A stretch of 64,000 bases of DNA. It comes from Cylicocyclus nassatus (Eukaryota; Nematoda; Chromadorea; Rhabditida; Strongylidae). The DNA is taken from contig CATQJL010000223.1 in assembly GCA_958299035.1 (NCBI GenBank), positions 48,838,302 through 48,902,301 on the forward strand. Direction: 5' to 3'. Numbering within the stretch: position 1 is the stretch's first letter; every line of letters begins with the position of its first letter. The notes beneath the pieces were generated by a model. The model did no database searches. It was not told the origin of the DNA and saw only the letters and a list, made by a program, of their open reading frames with translations. The translations under genes were made by a program, and so were the position numbers. Positions 23,501 through 36,200 of the stretch are shown here, in pieces.

Positions 23501-26500
23501 ACTCATGCTCGGCGCGTTTCAGCCGATCTTCACAGAAAACGTAAATTACACATAGCACGTATTCATGAGACATGGAAGAGTGAAAGGGTGCGCAACAACG
23601 GGGATGAATACAAGGTTCTGTATAAAGGAAGAAGCAACAACAGGAATGATAGGCAAAGTCATCGCTGAAGCGCTGGAGATGGTGTAGGTGTAGATCGGGG
23701 TAGGTGTAGATCGAATGAGTGAGCGTTTCCATGAGTATAAGATCAAGTTGGAAAGAAGATGCTTCAAGTGGTAGCGGCCTATGCACCGCAAGCGAATCTG
23801 GAGAGGCGGAGAAGGAGGAATCCCAACAGCAGTCTTGATGACTGCGTCAACTCGAATTCCAGAAGAAGAGATGCTACTAATTGGTGCGGATCTCAGCGGA
23901 TGTAGGAGAGCAATGAATAGGTACACTATTGCCATGAAAACCATGGGTACGTAACCCGTAACAACGAAGAAGAAGGTACTCTGGAGTTTCTTACGGTGAT
24001 CTAGCCTAGGAATTCTTCTTCGTTGAATAGACCGTCCAAATACTCGTCACGTACGTCAGCGGGCGCATTTACAGATAGACTTCCGAAGTGTACAGTAGAA
24101 GGAGCCAATTACGTGATTGACAGCAAATCATCCCAGGTGAAGAATGTGTGCACAACATTGCCACTGGTACTGGATCTCAATATCCTAATCAGCAGGAAGA
24201 GGAGGGCGACAACCGAACAAGAAGTACGCGTCGAATGGTAGAGGACGGCCGAGCCAAAACGGCAATGGACTCTGCCCTGCCAAGTTTACAAAGTGATCCA
24301 CCACTTCTGGATTCTTCCAAAGGACGACATTCATCAGATAGTGGCGAAATGCAGAGGCGGAAGCATGAAGTACCAGAAGAACACTCCGCAGGACCAGAAT
24401 GCACCAGCTATGAATATAGCAGCAGGACGGTCAGGCGACTTGATCAAAGTCGGCGTGAATCAAGGTTCCGTACTGTCGATGCTTCTAATCACAGTCGTGG
24501 ACACGATAGTGAGAAACTTCAAACGCTCACTTCCGTGAAACTTCATGTATGAGATGAGTGTTCCTGATGGCGAGAAGCAGAAAGGAGTTGGAGACGGATC
24601 TGTAGAAGAAGATCCGCCAAAGCAGAATACATAGAGCTAGGACTTCAACCGCCTGAGACGATCCAGATTGCAGACATACCAATCAAGTAGACCATATCGT
24701 TCAAGTACCTGAGGAGTCGCGTTTCCGCAGATGGTTGGCTTTACGATGAAAACAGCCGAATGAATGCAGCTTGGTTGAAATGAAAAAGCCTTACAGAAAT
24801 TCTGTATAACAAAAGAATGCCACTAAAGCTATGACAAATGTATCACACTGTAGTCCATCCGACCGCGTTGTATGAAAACGAGCGTTGGCCGAGCAGGTAA
24901 CGACAAGCGGAAGTCTGGCGTGATGAAAACACGTGTGCTGCAATGTCGATGGGCGCGACCGCGATCGACCATTTCACAAACGATATCAAATGAGCTGATA
25001 AAAGTAGCCCCGATGGTCATGAAAATGCAGGAAAATTGACTGCGATGGGACGGGCAAGTGAGCAAGCGAAGGGGAGACCACATTATAAGTGTATGCATTA
25101 GCAATTATGGGGGTTGCGATTAGCAATGCCAGAGGAGAATCCGGGAAAAGACCCGGAGGAAGACCAAAGCTAAGATAGAGGGATAGGGACACACAGTGAA
25201 GGATTCCGTTTAAGCGAACGACAAGTCGAGATCGTAAACAATGGAAGAGGTTAACGAGACCGGACCCTGCTCAGAGTCATAGTACTACCCTGCATAATGA
25301 GCTACTTGTCTGGTAAGCAATCAGCCACAGTCTTTTTGCAATGCTCCTAAATAGGCGATTGTAGCTACATCATATCGCTGTCTCCTTTCATTTGACATGT
25401 CTGCCGCACAATAAATCAAGCAGCTTTGGCATTTAGGGCGGGCACACTTCGCGCGATTTCAGTCGCGACGCGATTTGGCACTTCGCCAGAAGTCTTCGGA
25501 TCCAACACTAGCAAATTGTACATGCATAGCGTGTATAACTTACGTGGATTGATAAAATGCCATATCTTCTGTACATCTAAAATGTGCTTACAGTGAGTTA
25601 TGGATAGTTGAAATATTGCCAAGTCGCCTCGCGACTGAAATCGCGTGGAGTATGCCCGGCCTCTTTACACATCCGCTCATATCCGCTATCCGCTCGCTCC
25701 ACCGCTCATTTCTTAGTTGACTTTGAAAAAATTGATAAACATTGCTGAGTGTTTCCGAATGATATCATTCCGAACAATGAAATGCTTAAGTGGGTTTCAG
25801 TGCTGGAATGAGCATCTTACGAGAACACAAAGCAAGTCAATCCTCAAGTGTTCTAACAGTCGTCTTGTTCCTTGACCCAAGAAGCCCGTTAATGCAAGGC
25901 TCAATCACTACTACTTTTGGCTGAGAAATCAATTTTGTTGCCATTGTAATTTCCTCACTTTTTCTACCACCATGTTCTCAAAGCTTTGTTTTTACACATT
26001 GATACCAATTGCGCTCGTAGCCAATGAAAAGCATAGAACGAGCGATTCGCCAGATATAAGTGACTCGAAACAATAGACTCATACTGTTTCTTGCCCTGCG
26101 TAAATTCAAACAAAAAATCCGGGACTAACCATATTTAGTAGAGCAAAATCTCTTGAGATCTCTTCCTCCACTACGACAGTTATCGTCATGGAACGATAAG
26201 CAGCAGATGCAAAGGTGGAAATTATAATGACGATTCTGGAAGAGAGGAGTTCAGTCAGCAAGGATTTGTAGTGTGCAACTCGTCTCCTGACAATTTAGAA
26301 AGTAGACGATTCATGTGTGCCAAGCTTGAAAAATGATCCTAACTCAAAAGCGAATGCTCTCCTTGATCAAAAACAATGATATGGAAGTGATAAGAGTGCT
26401 GTACCATTCTGGGGAACGTTCAAATCGGCTACCTCCATTTGCTCTAGTTTCTATACCCTCTTTAGGCCCCGGGCAGACTTCACGCGATTTGATCGTCGTG

Positions 26501-27227
26501 ACTGAGTCGCGACGAGACAACTGTTACAACATCATTCCATGCCGATCAACTTGCATTCGGTTGTGATACTTTTCCAGCCCGACATTTTTGAATGTGAAAT
26601 GAAAATGAATGAAAATCTTGGCGATTACATCGCGACGATTAAGTCGCGTGAAGTCTGTCCGGGGCCTTATTACACAACTGTTTAGGGTGCGGACATACCT
26701 CACGCGATTTCAATCACCACGCGAATTGGCAATCTGCCAGATTGTCTTCAAATGCAACTCTAGCAGACCGCAAATACATAGTCTGTACAGCTTTTGGAAT
26801 GCGCGCACAGATTATGACAATTGGAGCATTGCCAAATCGCGTCGCGACTGAAAATTGCGTGTTGTATGGCCTAGGCCCCAGATTTTGATCTTTTTTCAAA
26901 AATGATTTCCTTGGAAGTAGTGTGATTGAGTTAGAAAACGAAGCAAAACCTTAAACGAAAAAAAAGAACATGCTAATTCCCCGAAAACTCTACTTTCTAA
27001 TAAGACCTGAAAGCATTCTGCTGACTATTAAAAGAAAACGCAATAACTGGGCTGGCTCTGTTAGCAAGGCAACACTGAAGATTCTGAGCTACTCTTATTG
27101 TTGGCCAAATATTGCAGATTCCAGCATCCTTTATCAAAAACGAAAATAAATCGTGATACATTTCACGATCAAAATGGGCGTTTGGCTTTATGAGAACAAC
27201 TACTTCAATTAAGAGTTTATTGCACAT
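17555..27227 (-). CDS. Unrecognised single-pass membrane protein
   Basis: Eleven exons join in phase: 27227-27007, 26235-26130, 25920-25858 (end least certain), 22097-21961, 19845-19761, 19706-19611, 19555-19508, 19458-19346, 18483-18354, 17698-17630 and 17590-17555 (TAA). The product is about 367 residues if the Met at 27227 is used. Most of the protein is extracellular-like with scattered Cys. Exon 19458-19346 encodes one clear transmembrane segment (YLALILSVGTVIAFAVAV) followed by basic residues. The tail is cytoplasmic-like, including a run of seven Lys and charged helices. The 5' part has alternating hydrophobic strands that could be a receptor ligand-binding fold, but I do not recognise the family. 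Introns are packed with MITEs and an RTE remnant. The gene lies about 385 bp downstream of the tax-4 stop, on the same strand. Confidence 0.6.
17950..18088. mobile_element. Short GC-rich MITE, GGAACGAA family
   Basis: Inverted ends CTGGGTAGAGGAACGAACG and the inverse of CTGGGTGGAGGAACGAAC surround a GC-rich stem (cgcctccgcgg). Related to the element at 43870-44004. No convincing target duplication here. It lies in an intron of the membrane-protein gene. Confidence 0.65.
18524..19332. mobile_element. Mariner-type MITE filling an intron
   Basis: Ends TTAGGCTGGAAACTAAGTTT and the inverse of TTAGGTTGGAAACTAAGTTT, flanked by TA at 18522-18523 and 19333-19334; 809 bp. The host intron (18484-19345) would be about 51 nt without it. 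Confidence 0.88.
22282..22482. mobile_element. Harbinger-type MITE (family A)
   Basis: Palindromic 201-bp element with GGCC ends and internal CACGCGATTTGATCG repeats. Flanked by TTA on both sides (22279-22281, 22483-22485), as expected for PIF/Harbinger. Confidence 0.82.
22494..22770. mobile_element. hAT-type MITE, 277 bp
   Basis: Begins CAGGGCTCGGCACGAG and ends GTGCCGAGCCGTG, with flanks gccaggac/gccaagac (7 of 8). It sits 11 bp from the preceding Harbinger-type MITE. Internal text such as cgaagtccccc is shared with 37510-38371. Confidence 0.85.
23092..23293. mobile_element. Harbinger-type MITE (family A)
   Basis: Inverted GGCCCCGGGCAGACTTCACG ends with cgcgatttgatcgtcgcgac inside. Flanks are ATA and TTA, so the target duplication is imperfect. 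Confidence 0.78.
23400..25270 (+). mobile_element. Degenerate RTE-type non-LTR retrotransposon
   Basis: Many frameshifts and stops, but fragments follow the order of an RTE polyprotein. Endonuclease-like text ends in VAAYAPQ (about 23775). A reverse-transcriptase stretch has VGVNQGSVLSMLL (about 24445). Thumb and C-terminal pieces follow, ending in VMKMQEN and LRWDGQVSK (about 25020-25065). It is intact in order but dead, lying in the long intron 22098-25857 of the membrane-protein gene. Confidence 0.8.
25436..25664. mobile_element. Harbinger-type MITE (family B)
   Basis: Ends GGGCGGGCACACTTCGCGCG and the inverse of AGAGGCCGGGCATACTCCAC, with TTA on both sides (25433-25435, 25665-25667). It is intronic, or just past exon 25920-25858. 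Confidence 0.8.
26465..26666. mobile_element. Harbinger-type MITE (family A)
   Basis: Nearly the same sequence as 23092-23293, with TTA flanks at 26462-26464 and 26667-26669. Confidence 0.82.
26685..26871. mobile_element. Diverged Harbinger-type MITE
   Basis: Ends GGGTGCGGACATACCTCACG and the inverse of GGCCATACAACACG. The left flank is TTA and the right is TAG. It lies 16 bp from the preceding copy. Confidence 0.65.
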
Positions 27228-27612
27228 GCTTTTCTATAAATATTTTTTACCAGCAAGAATATATTAGGAGCAGAAAATAAAGTCTGCACGCATAAACACA
27301 CTCATGAGCCACGTAAAGAAACCTCATAAAGAAAAAACCCTATGGTTTCTAAACGAAATTTACCGAGTTTCTCTGAGCAGAATCAATGTGAGAGAACAGT
27401 TTACAAATTACAAATGAGCATGATTGTCGAACTAACAGGATGGGACTACAACCTTATTTCATAATTTTCAAAAGATTGAGCACTGAATGGGAAGACGACC
27501 ATGCTATCAGCAACTATCACAATATCGGAACCCGTCAAGAGTAAGACATGCACGACATATAGCACTCATAACGAGATAGAGAAGGTGCTGCTAAATATGG
27601 TAAATTTTTAGA

Positions 27613-30600
27613 TCACATTGTGGCGAAGTTACGAGTGTGATTACAGGGACATATAGCCAGAATTACAAAAAAAGCTAGGTCTCGTCCTGACTCATCGAAT
27701 GCACCTGCAAACTCTTTTGCCGCCGCGACATCGTTTTGTACCTAAATTTGCTTTTCAAATTTATGAGCAGGCAGGAGCTTTGTCTCACCTGTGCAGCTGC
27801 TTCTCTAAAAATTCTATACGAGTGTTCAGCTTCGTTTCGGTGCTTGTATGTTCAGCAATGAGACGAGCCATCCTTGAAATTTGATTTTGTCAATTAAGGG
27901 CTGGGCATACTTCACGCGATTTCAGTCGCGACGCGATTTGGCAACTCGCCAGAAATCTTCAGATTCCAACACTAGCAAACTGCACATGCATAGTGCGTAT
28001 AACTTACGTGGAATGAAATGCCCTATCTTCTGTACATTTAAAACGTGATTACAGTGCGTTATGGACAGTTGGAATACTGCAAAGTCGCTTCGCGACTGAA
28101 ATCGCGTGAAGTATGCACGGCCTCTTATACATGAACCCCAACATATAAGTGCGGTAGCATTTTCTTGCAAATCAAAGTTCAAGATATATCCTATCAAATA
28201 CTCAAGGCTTGCGAGGTGAGATGGATTATTTCAGTGTGAAGGAAAGATGATAAAGGCGCTTCTGTGCGGTGCGAAATCTTCAGTGACTTGAATCCAGGCA
28301 ACCCACACTTTCTCTTCTGAACATGAGACTACGGGAAAGTCTAAACTGCTTCGATAGCTGTAAGCCTTATGGGTCTGCTCATTTAGATTGTTCGCAATAT
28401 TCCGGATTTCTGTAAGCTTGAGGTATTTAGACTACAAATAGCGATTTGAGAAGCAAGTCAGTCGCGAGTTCCTGTTAAACGGTATACTGGACACCTGCCC
28501 AATTTCAGCAAAAATTACCAAGAAATCGTCGAAAAAACGACAAGCTAACATATTCTCGACATTTATGTTTTGGTCGATTCCAGGCCTTCTGAAGCCCTGA
28601 TTTCGAATATGGAGTCGAAAATCCGCGAAACCTCCAAAAATCCCAGTTTTGAGAACCCCCTGCAAAATGCGCGGGCAAGGTAAAGCACGCAAGTGGGCGG
28701 GGTGACCATGGTCCCTCCGCCCACTTTGCTACTTCCGGAGCGGATTTCTCGCTCCAGAAGCAGTCTTTTGCGGCGCAACTTAGGAGTTTGCCTAATGTGG
28801 GGGCCCACACTAGTATGCCATCATAATCTTGCCAACCCCTATTTTGGGTAGACGGTGCCTTTAAGCGCTGAATTCTGCTTGCACTTTATAATCAGTTAAT
28901 CAGTGAGTTTTTGATACACAAGAAGGAGATTTATAGAGCGATGGGAAGTGGGCAACCGCAGTAACCCAAAAATCTAGGCGTTACTGTAATCCTAGCGTAG
29001 TTCCCGTGAACAAAGCGATTGATGCATGCAAACCTGGTCTGTAAGACTTTCACAGAGTTTGTGAGCTGCTCAGCAAGTTCTTCTACAGTCTGCTGTTCCT
29101 CTGGAGCATTCTCATCTAGAAGATTGTCCTTCTTCAGCAATTCTCTGCCCTAAATATGAACTTTCAGCCAACTCTTATTTTGTTCTCACTGTAAATCTAC
29201 CTTTGCCATCAGAAGTTTCCTTGCATCTGGATATTCTCTCAGAGCATTCCACAGATCGTTTTTGTTCAGGACGAACAAGTCTGTATAGCCAACAGATCGC
29301 ACATTGGCTGTTCGTCGATTGCCATTCTTACTTCCTGAAAGTTGACAAGGCAAATAATCACAAGAAAACAGATTGTCGTCTATGAACGGCATCGCAATAA
29401 ATGGGGGCAATCTGTATACGATGTCTATTTACCAAGCTGTAAAGTTAGTATCTAATAGCCTATTTGGATGTTGCACTCACTTGAAGTTGAAACGGGATTA
29501 TTTTGTATTTTTGGATAGAGTTGAAGTAAGAAATAAAAAAGTCTTTAAAAGCGCTACAACAACTCGGAGAAGTTATTAATGGTCAAAAAATTATTGATCA
29601 AAAGTCATACCCGCAATATTCAAGATGCTCAATTCTCCAAAAACAGCGCCTTCTTGCAGCGTTGCAAATACCTGGAATGTAATTGTATCTATTTTCATTC
29701 CAAACATGTGTTAGACCAATCCTGTACCTTCTGCCCGTCGTCACCAACAACTTGCAGCTTGCCTCTCTTTACTATGTACATTTCTCTTCCTATGTCACCT
29801 TTCCGGCAAATGTAATCGCCAGGTGAGAATACCTAAAGGCAAACTTGGGGGTTTTCAGACAGCTGAATAAACAACTATAAGACCCACTTGTAGCTGCAGT
29901 TTGAGCACTAGCTCTGCTAGAAGACCAGCCTCGCAATCCTGAAAGTTCATTGTTTGCATCCGAACACATAATGACTCTCTACAAAGATTTGATTTTTGTA
30001 ATAAACATCACAAACCTGGAAAATGCGGACTTTTCTCAGTGTTTCAAAATGCACTTGCATAGCAATCTCAGCCTGCAGCTTATCGGGAAGGACCTTCAGC
30101 ACTTGCTGATCGCTGAGCGATTGCTTGTTGGCCCAGAGGTAGTCAAACCATTTTATGACTCTCATTTCCAGCTGAAGATAAAATTATTTGCAAGATATGC
30201 TTAGTTATGTTTAGAATAGATCACCTGTTTGCTGACTCTTCGCAATTCCATGTACTGTTTGATGCCATCCATTTTGTTTTGGAATTCCGTTCGCGCAGCG
30301 CTCATATTGGAGATCATACTGTAACATAATTGTGTCTACTAGCTGCAACAAAAAAAAATTTTTTATATCATTACCTGCCGACGTTACCGACGATGGTAGC
30401 GAAAATGAGCACACCGCACATTAAATCAAGAGTTACGAACAGATACTCTATATTTTGTACTGGTCCGGGTACCTAAATGCAATGCAAATGTATAAGCAAT
30501 TCATCGCACGCAGACCGAACGCTATTGCATTAGACTAAGACAACATGTGTTGGGGAGAGACAGCAGACGGTTAGAGGAACGAAAATCCGTATAATTTGAA

Positions 30601-33600
30601 AGACGCCATTTGGTCCGCAGTGGCGACACCTATTTCTGCGTTCATATTTATTATATACTTATTTTTTCTTTGCTTCTGATCAAGATTTTCTTGTAAAAGC
30701 ATTTTGCACTTTTTTAGTATGACGTCAGCGAATGTGATTTTCATTTTTGAGTAAGAAAACAGGAAAAAATTGTATTAGGAGATATTCCTGTTCTACTGCT
30801 GCAATTCTTCCCAACACGGTTGTTCTTTTTATACTTTTTTATATACTTGCATCCAGTTTGCAAAGGCAACCACTACTTGATTTGACTAGAAATACTAATC
30901 CAAAAAGATTCGGAAAAAGGTACTTATGTCAACATCTCAATCAAAAATACACCCGCTAAAACGAATTTTAAAAATTCATCGAGTACGCTAAAGTTGATTA
31001 TCACATTCCGATGGCTCAATACTAGAAATTTAAAACCCTTTACCTCTCCAATCGTGGTCAAAATCAAAGTTGACCAATAAAAGCTGTATATATAGCGTCG
31101 AAGTAGTGTATCTTTGACGTTTCTGCAATATTTGTCTGTAGTGCTCATTAGCTATAAAGCAACTGATAAAACCAACTCTGGTAGACTTTGCCGATTTAGT
31201 GGACCGTAGACCCAACCGTCCGATCCCAAACCAATCATCTCCGATATCCAGAAGTAGAAACAAGCATTCCAATGTATAATTACGATGATATACCACACTA
31301 CACAAAGTACGCGAAAAGCATTCGGCATTGAGCTCCTGGAACCACGAGAAAAAATGAAAGAGTGACAAGAATAAGGGCAAAGAATACAAACCTTGTTTCA
31401 GTCCGCTCGATACAGTCGCGAACTCTGTCGAGGCGTAGAAGTCTGTTCAAGCGAATAACGGGAAATGGTCGAAACCATGATATGGGCCATGGCCAGCCTA
31501 TGAATGCAAGTTGTTGCGCTTTGTAATTCACCCTCACCAGGGATGAACACTTAGTCGAAATGGCGTTTCCAAAGGAAATGTATACTATCTTATAGAGCAT
31601 GGAACGCTGATTCCGAACCTGCTTTCGGTATCTGCAAAGCGCTTCTAGGGAGGGAGTTATGGAAAATTTTTGACGCAAAAATTCCAAGGCTTAGGTGCAA
31701 TAAAATCATTCAGAAGTGTAGCCTGCGAACTCAGATGAAGTCATGATACTCGGAAGACTTCGTGCAGTTGATATCTTCCGTCTGATAAGTTTAAGCTAAT
31801 CATTATTCTAGCGCCGGAAAGCGCCGGAAATACTCGTTTTTACCCTCCAGAACCTTAAATTTTTCCCTCAAAAAATTTTCATAACTCCCATCCCAGAAGA
31901 GCTTTGCAGATAACGAAAGCAAATTTGGAATCAGCGTTCCATGCTCTATAAAATATATTCACCCATATGGGAACTGCACTTCGGCCAAGTATCCTTTCCC
32001 TGTCAGAACACTTGAGGCAGATTAGAGATCTCCTAGTGTTCGCGATCTCAAAAGACTGTTGGGTTTTGTTGTCAGATTAGCGTTACTCCTGCTAATCTGC
32101 ACACGTTTGCAATGTTTATGAGGAGGACTATTATTAGATAAATCATCCGACTGAGAGTTGTGTATCCTGTTTTACCATTAGCTTCTTATCGGAATAGATT
32201 GATATTGGTTGGCGTGAAAGTTCTTGCATAATTCAAACGAAATTAATAACATTACAAATACTAGACCTAAATTCAAACTTCGGTATCCCAAAAAAATAGT
32301 AGAACGTTTGCGTCCTCTAAGAATGTTCAAGCGTAGCACTCTATTAATTAATCACCAAGAGGGAAGCTTCCAAAGATGGCTTTGCGATTTTGAGTTTAGT
32401 GCTAGAAACCGAGGGCCGTTAGGTAGCCCAAAAATTATTAGTGCAAAATTTCTTATGCAGCAAAGTTCATACGTTACGAGGCGGGCTTTGATCTTTTACG
32501 GTAACGCAAAAATAAGATACTCATGAAAAATGTTAATAGACAAAAAATCTTCTTTTTACTGCCTTGGTTTTCAGAAGAAACACTATTGTTTGTGTTTGCT
32601 TGATTTTGCAAGAAACCTCTGGGTGAGCTAAAGGCTTCAGAAGAGAAAGGCTTGCAGACAGCTTTTTATTTAAAAAAAAACACTACAAGATTGCTTTTAG
32701 AGGCCCAAGTTCACTGAGGTTGCCTATAGTATAACTCGGTGCTTATCAAGATAAAAATTCAATTATGTAAATCTCCATTCAAATTTTGTTCCGACAACCT
32801 TCAACATTTGTTTCCTCTGCACGGGAGTATAAAACAGATTTTACAACATCTCAACAATCCACTTTCGAACGAGAATAAAACGAAAATCTGAGTCCAAAGC
32901 GAGAGTAGAACAATGTACCTAAAATGTAGTCAGCCGGTATAATGCTGAGCAGATCGTATTTGAATTGCTTGCTCTCGTAGTACCTCTTCTTGATTTTGTC
33001 AATGTCTTTCACTACGAGACCCTGCTCGAGAAAGCCTGAATTGCTCATTAAGTGTCCGCTCACTATGAAGTACAACCGGCGTACCCGTCCGAGTTCGCAC
33101 GAACATATCAAGAAAATAGATTGTGTCCATAACCAGATCGAGCAAAGCCCAGAGAATCCTCGTCCACCACCATCGTGACCAACCCAAGTCCGAGTACAGT
33201 TGGATTGATGGCATTTCCTAAGATTACGAAAATGTTAGTAGAAATGCGAGCTATGCAAAAGTTCCTTTACCTGCATGTTCATTAACTGGTCATCAGTACA
33301 TTCGCTTACTGTAGTATTTACATAAAGTGCCGCGGGCTGAGTGCACACTGGTATTCCAATAGGCCCCATCAAGTCTCCAAACACTTGTCGAGCTATCACG
33401 AAGAGGAGATTGTACACAAAAGCGATTGACACCTAAAATTTTGGCATTTGGTCAAGTTTTGAAAATAGAATCTAGAACATTTTTTACTCAAATAGAACCA
33501 TAACCAAAGCCATGGTATGAACACTGTTATTATGGGCTCGACTGCACATTGAACTGCTAAATCACTCTTTACTCATTGAATCAAATTCTTGCTTTTGAAA

Positions 33601-36200
33601 AAAAAAGCGGCGGTATATAGGTTGGTTTAATAGGTTTATGTATATAGGTTGTCCCAAAAGTAAACTCCATTTTTATGACTACCTTAAAACTTGGATCCCA
33701 TTCTGGAAAATTCCTAAGGACTTCCAGCTTAGTCTTTATTCATTAGACACATAGCAGTACCCAAAATGTATTTGATGAATTTTTTCGGGGCTCACAGTCG
33801 AGAAATAAAGAAGGTCCAAAAATGCCAAAATGTCACTTTTTCGTCTTTTTTCTATATAACACTTGATTCTCGATTATAAAAGGGCATACAGAGGGTGAAG
33901 TTCTAATTTGGTTTGATGATTGATGAGTATTTTGATGAAGTCTTCTCCTGCGTTTCTCATGTCGGTTATACAATGGAGGCCACAAATTTCACAATTTCTG
34001 TTTGCTACTGGAAAACTTACAACGACAGTCCAATAGTAGTAGCGATCCTGCGACGCATCAATGGTCCATGTACTCAAGAAGTTTTTATTAGTCGATCCTA
34101 AAACAACTTTAAGTTATGGAGCGCACTAACATAAACGAATCAAACAAAAAGCTACTGAGATATTAAAATTGCCTGAATTCGATAGCGAATCACGAATTCT
34201 CGCTTCTAAAATTCTACAGAGCGAGATTGAATGTGTACGGTGGAATAGGAATCAAAGTTTATCCAACAGAAAAGGAGAAAGCTTTAACTGTCCCCTTATG
34301 GTAAGCGTTGGATAATTTATTAGGTGTATTAAATCCCATTAACAAACTGTCAAAGAAATACAACGTTTCTTGTGTTAAAAAAGCATTATTGTGCAAGATT
34401 AGCCCAAGGTACGGTAATATGTATCTTTTTTAATACAATGAGTAAATTATAGGATTGCATCTATTACAAAGTGTCACAAGCGAAATCGGAATGAGAATTT
34501 ATACAGAACAGAGAGAAGACTCTTATGAAACTAGACTAGCATCGTTTTGTTTCGGTATGTGCAATAATGTGCAAGCAATTTTGTGCAGAAAATTGACTCA
34601 CAGAACAATATCAAAAAACTCACCATCTGCTGCTGTAGCCTCTGCTGGCGCAGATGCTGGTTCAGATCCACTATTTCCATGACCAAACTTCTGCATAAAT
34701 TCTGACTGAGCTTCATAAGTGTTGTGTACCCGGTTTTGTCTTCGAAACAGCTGTAACAGCGATAAGTACATAATAAGCAGAAAAGATAATGAGAAAGCAG
34801 AAACAATCTTGAAGGTAGCATTTACTTATTTTCGTCCTCGATCTTTTAGTCATTCTGGGCATTTCTGTGGCCCCGATTACAGAAATGAAGTGCAAAATGG
34901 GCACCCCTCCCCCTCCCCCCCCTCCCCCCCAAAAAAACCTATTTCAGCTTTGTGCTGAATGCACGGTTCGCCCACCTAGGCTACGTTCATTCTTGAGTGG
35001 AGCGGAGCTTTATAGGGTGGGCGTGACTTGGCAGCACTTTGCGGGTTCCAAGTCGATTTTCTTCCACTTAAAGGCTGCATCAGATGACCGGAATAACGCA
35101 GATGACCTACTCCCAAAACCTGTCTGTAGGCTAGTTACTTGCCGGGTAGCATAGATTTTGCCTGGACACTGCCTTTACTCTTCTTTTCTCTTTGTGTCTT
35201 TCAATATCCTCTACTCATATTGATATCACTAATCGTAAGTTGACTCATTCAAGGCACAAGCTCATCCATATAAAGTGAATTTTTTTCTAGCGTTGAATTC
35301 ACAGCTGATGAAGGTCATACATCAAAACCATGAAAGCCCAAAATATTACAATATCAACTATCAACCTAGGGTTGCGAGCGGAATAGAAAATTGTGAGGTG
35401 CCAATAAATAACGGGACAACATGTCCTCGTTCAAGGGATCATATCCATGTGATCACTAATGAAGAGCGAAACTGAGACAAAAATTCATTGATTGATGATT
35501 GTGAATGTTTTTAAATGCATACACCTTCTACAGAGCACATACTTTCCTAGTCTGTTGAAAGCCTTTTTGCTGATAAACAAAATCTGGTTAAAATGCATTT
35601 ACGTTTACGAAAGGTTTCGAGTTTCCTATCGTTTGAACTGGCAGTTCCCAAACCCGACTGGTTCCCACCGGGTGGTTTCACTGAGATGATAAAGGTGATG
35701 TATTTAGAGCATTCTTTCTACATTTTTCTGTGGGCGTTTCTCCGTGAACTGAGGAAGATTTGGATTATCAATCTCATCTCGGATATACATATCTTAGCCG
35801 TCCTTAATCCTAGTAGAGCACAAGCTCACGGAAGCTTGAAGCTTTCTAATCAATGAATGTTGAGCCAAACACCTTGTTCTTCAGAAAATGTTGAGAAAAG
35901 CTGTAAAACTGGAAGATCGCTTACCCGCGCTATGAGGTTTGTCCTTGCAACTGCGTTCATCAAAGAATTGCTGGGCACTGCTCCATTCGCATGTGGGGCG
36001 ACACCATTTGGCCCATTTGGTCCAGCGCCAGCAACCCCATTCGAAGTTTGGGTGGTGTCGGGCGCTGATGGAGCAGTTTGGTTGGGAGCAGGAGGTGGAG
36101 GAGGAGCAGGTCCTGGGGGAGCTAGAGCAGCTGCAGGAGATGTTGCGACCGGCGCTGTGCTGGGCTCGGAAGGCGCTCCCGGTCCCGGCTGAGCGCTCAT
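27613..36200 (-). CDS. tax-4: Cyclic-nucleotide-gated channel alpha subunit TAX-4
   Basis: Nineteen exons join in phase: 36200-35925, 34750-34624, 34097-34021, 33432-33271, 33217-33085, 33035-32919, 31497-31392, 31335-31177, 31122-31044, 30472-30375, 30318-30225, 30171-30016, 29938-29888, 29832-29728, 29671-29611, 29334-29201, 29149-29034, 27872-27789 and 27742-27613 (TGA). That is 754 residues, close to C. elegans TAX-4. In order: a Pro/Ala-rich N-terminus; S1-S2 ([17 protein letters not shown]); S4 ([12 protein letters not shown]); S5 and pore with LTTIGEVP (selectivity-filter Glu); S6 with [11 protein letters not shown]-linker; a cyclic-nucleotide-binding domain ([35 protein letters not shown] with the cGMP-contact Arg/Thr); and a C-terminal leucine-zipper coiled coil. 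All ligand-binding residues expected of a cGMP-gated subunit are present. The family acts in sensory cilia downstream of receptor guanylyl cyclases. Only the exact C-terminus is uncertain. Confidence 0.95.
27897..28125. mobile_element. Harbinger-type MITE (family B) in tax-4 intron
   Basis: Palindromic copy of the 25436-25664 family, beginning 24 bp upstream of the tax-4 exon at 27872-27789. Flanks are TTA and TAT, an imperfect duplication. Confidence 0.75.
28479..28860. mobile_element. Probable TTAA MITE in tax-4 intron
   Basis: TTAA at 28475-28478 and 28861-28864. The right end AGACGGTGCCT and internal text (ccaggccttctgaagccctga) match the family at 42667-43023. The left end has diverged, so the left boundary is tentative. 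Confidence 0.5.
31538..32014. mobile_element. Palindromic MITE in tax-4 intron
   Basis: Inverted halves share gcatggaacgctgattcc and agttat motifs, with ends CAGGGATGAACACTTAGTCG and the inverse of CAGGGAAAGGATACTTGGCC. It is 477 bp and ends only about 40 bp from tax-4 exon 31497-31392. It has text in common with the CAAGG-ended elements. Confidence 0.7.
33643..33700 (+). mobile_element. Single mariner-type terminus
   Basis: TAGGTTGTCCCAAAAGTAAA preceded by TA resembles a mariner inverted repeat. No matching opposite end was found. It lies in the tax-4 intron between exons 34021 and 33432. Confidence 0.45.
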
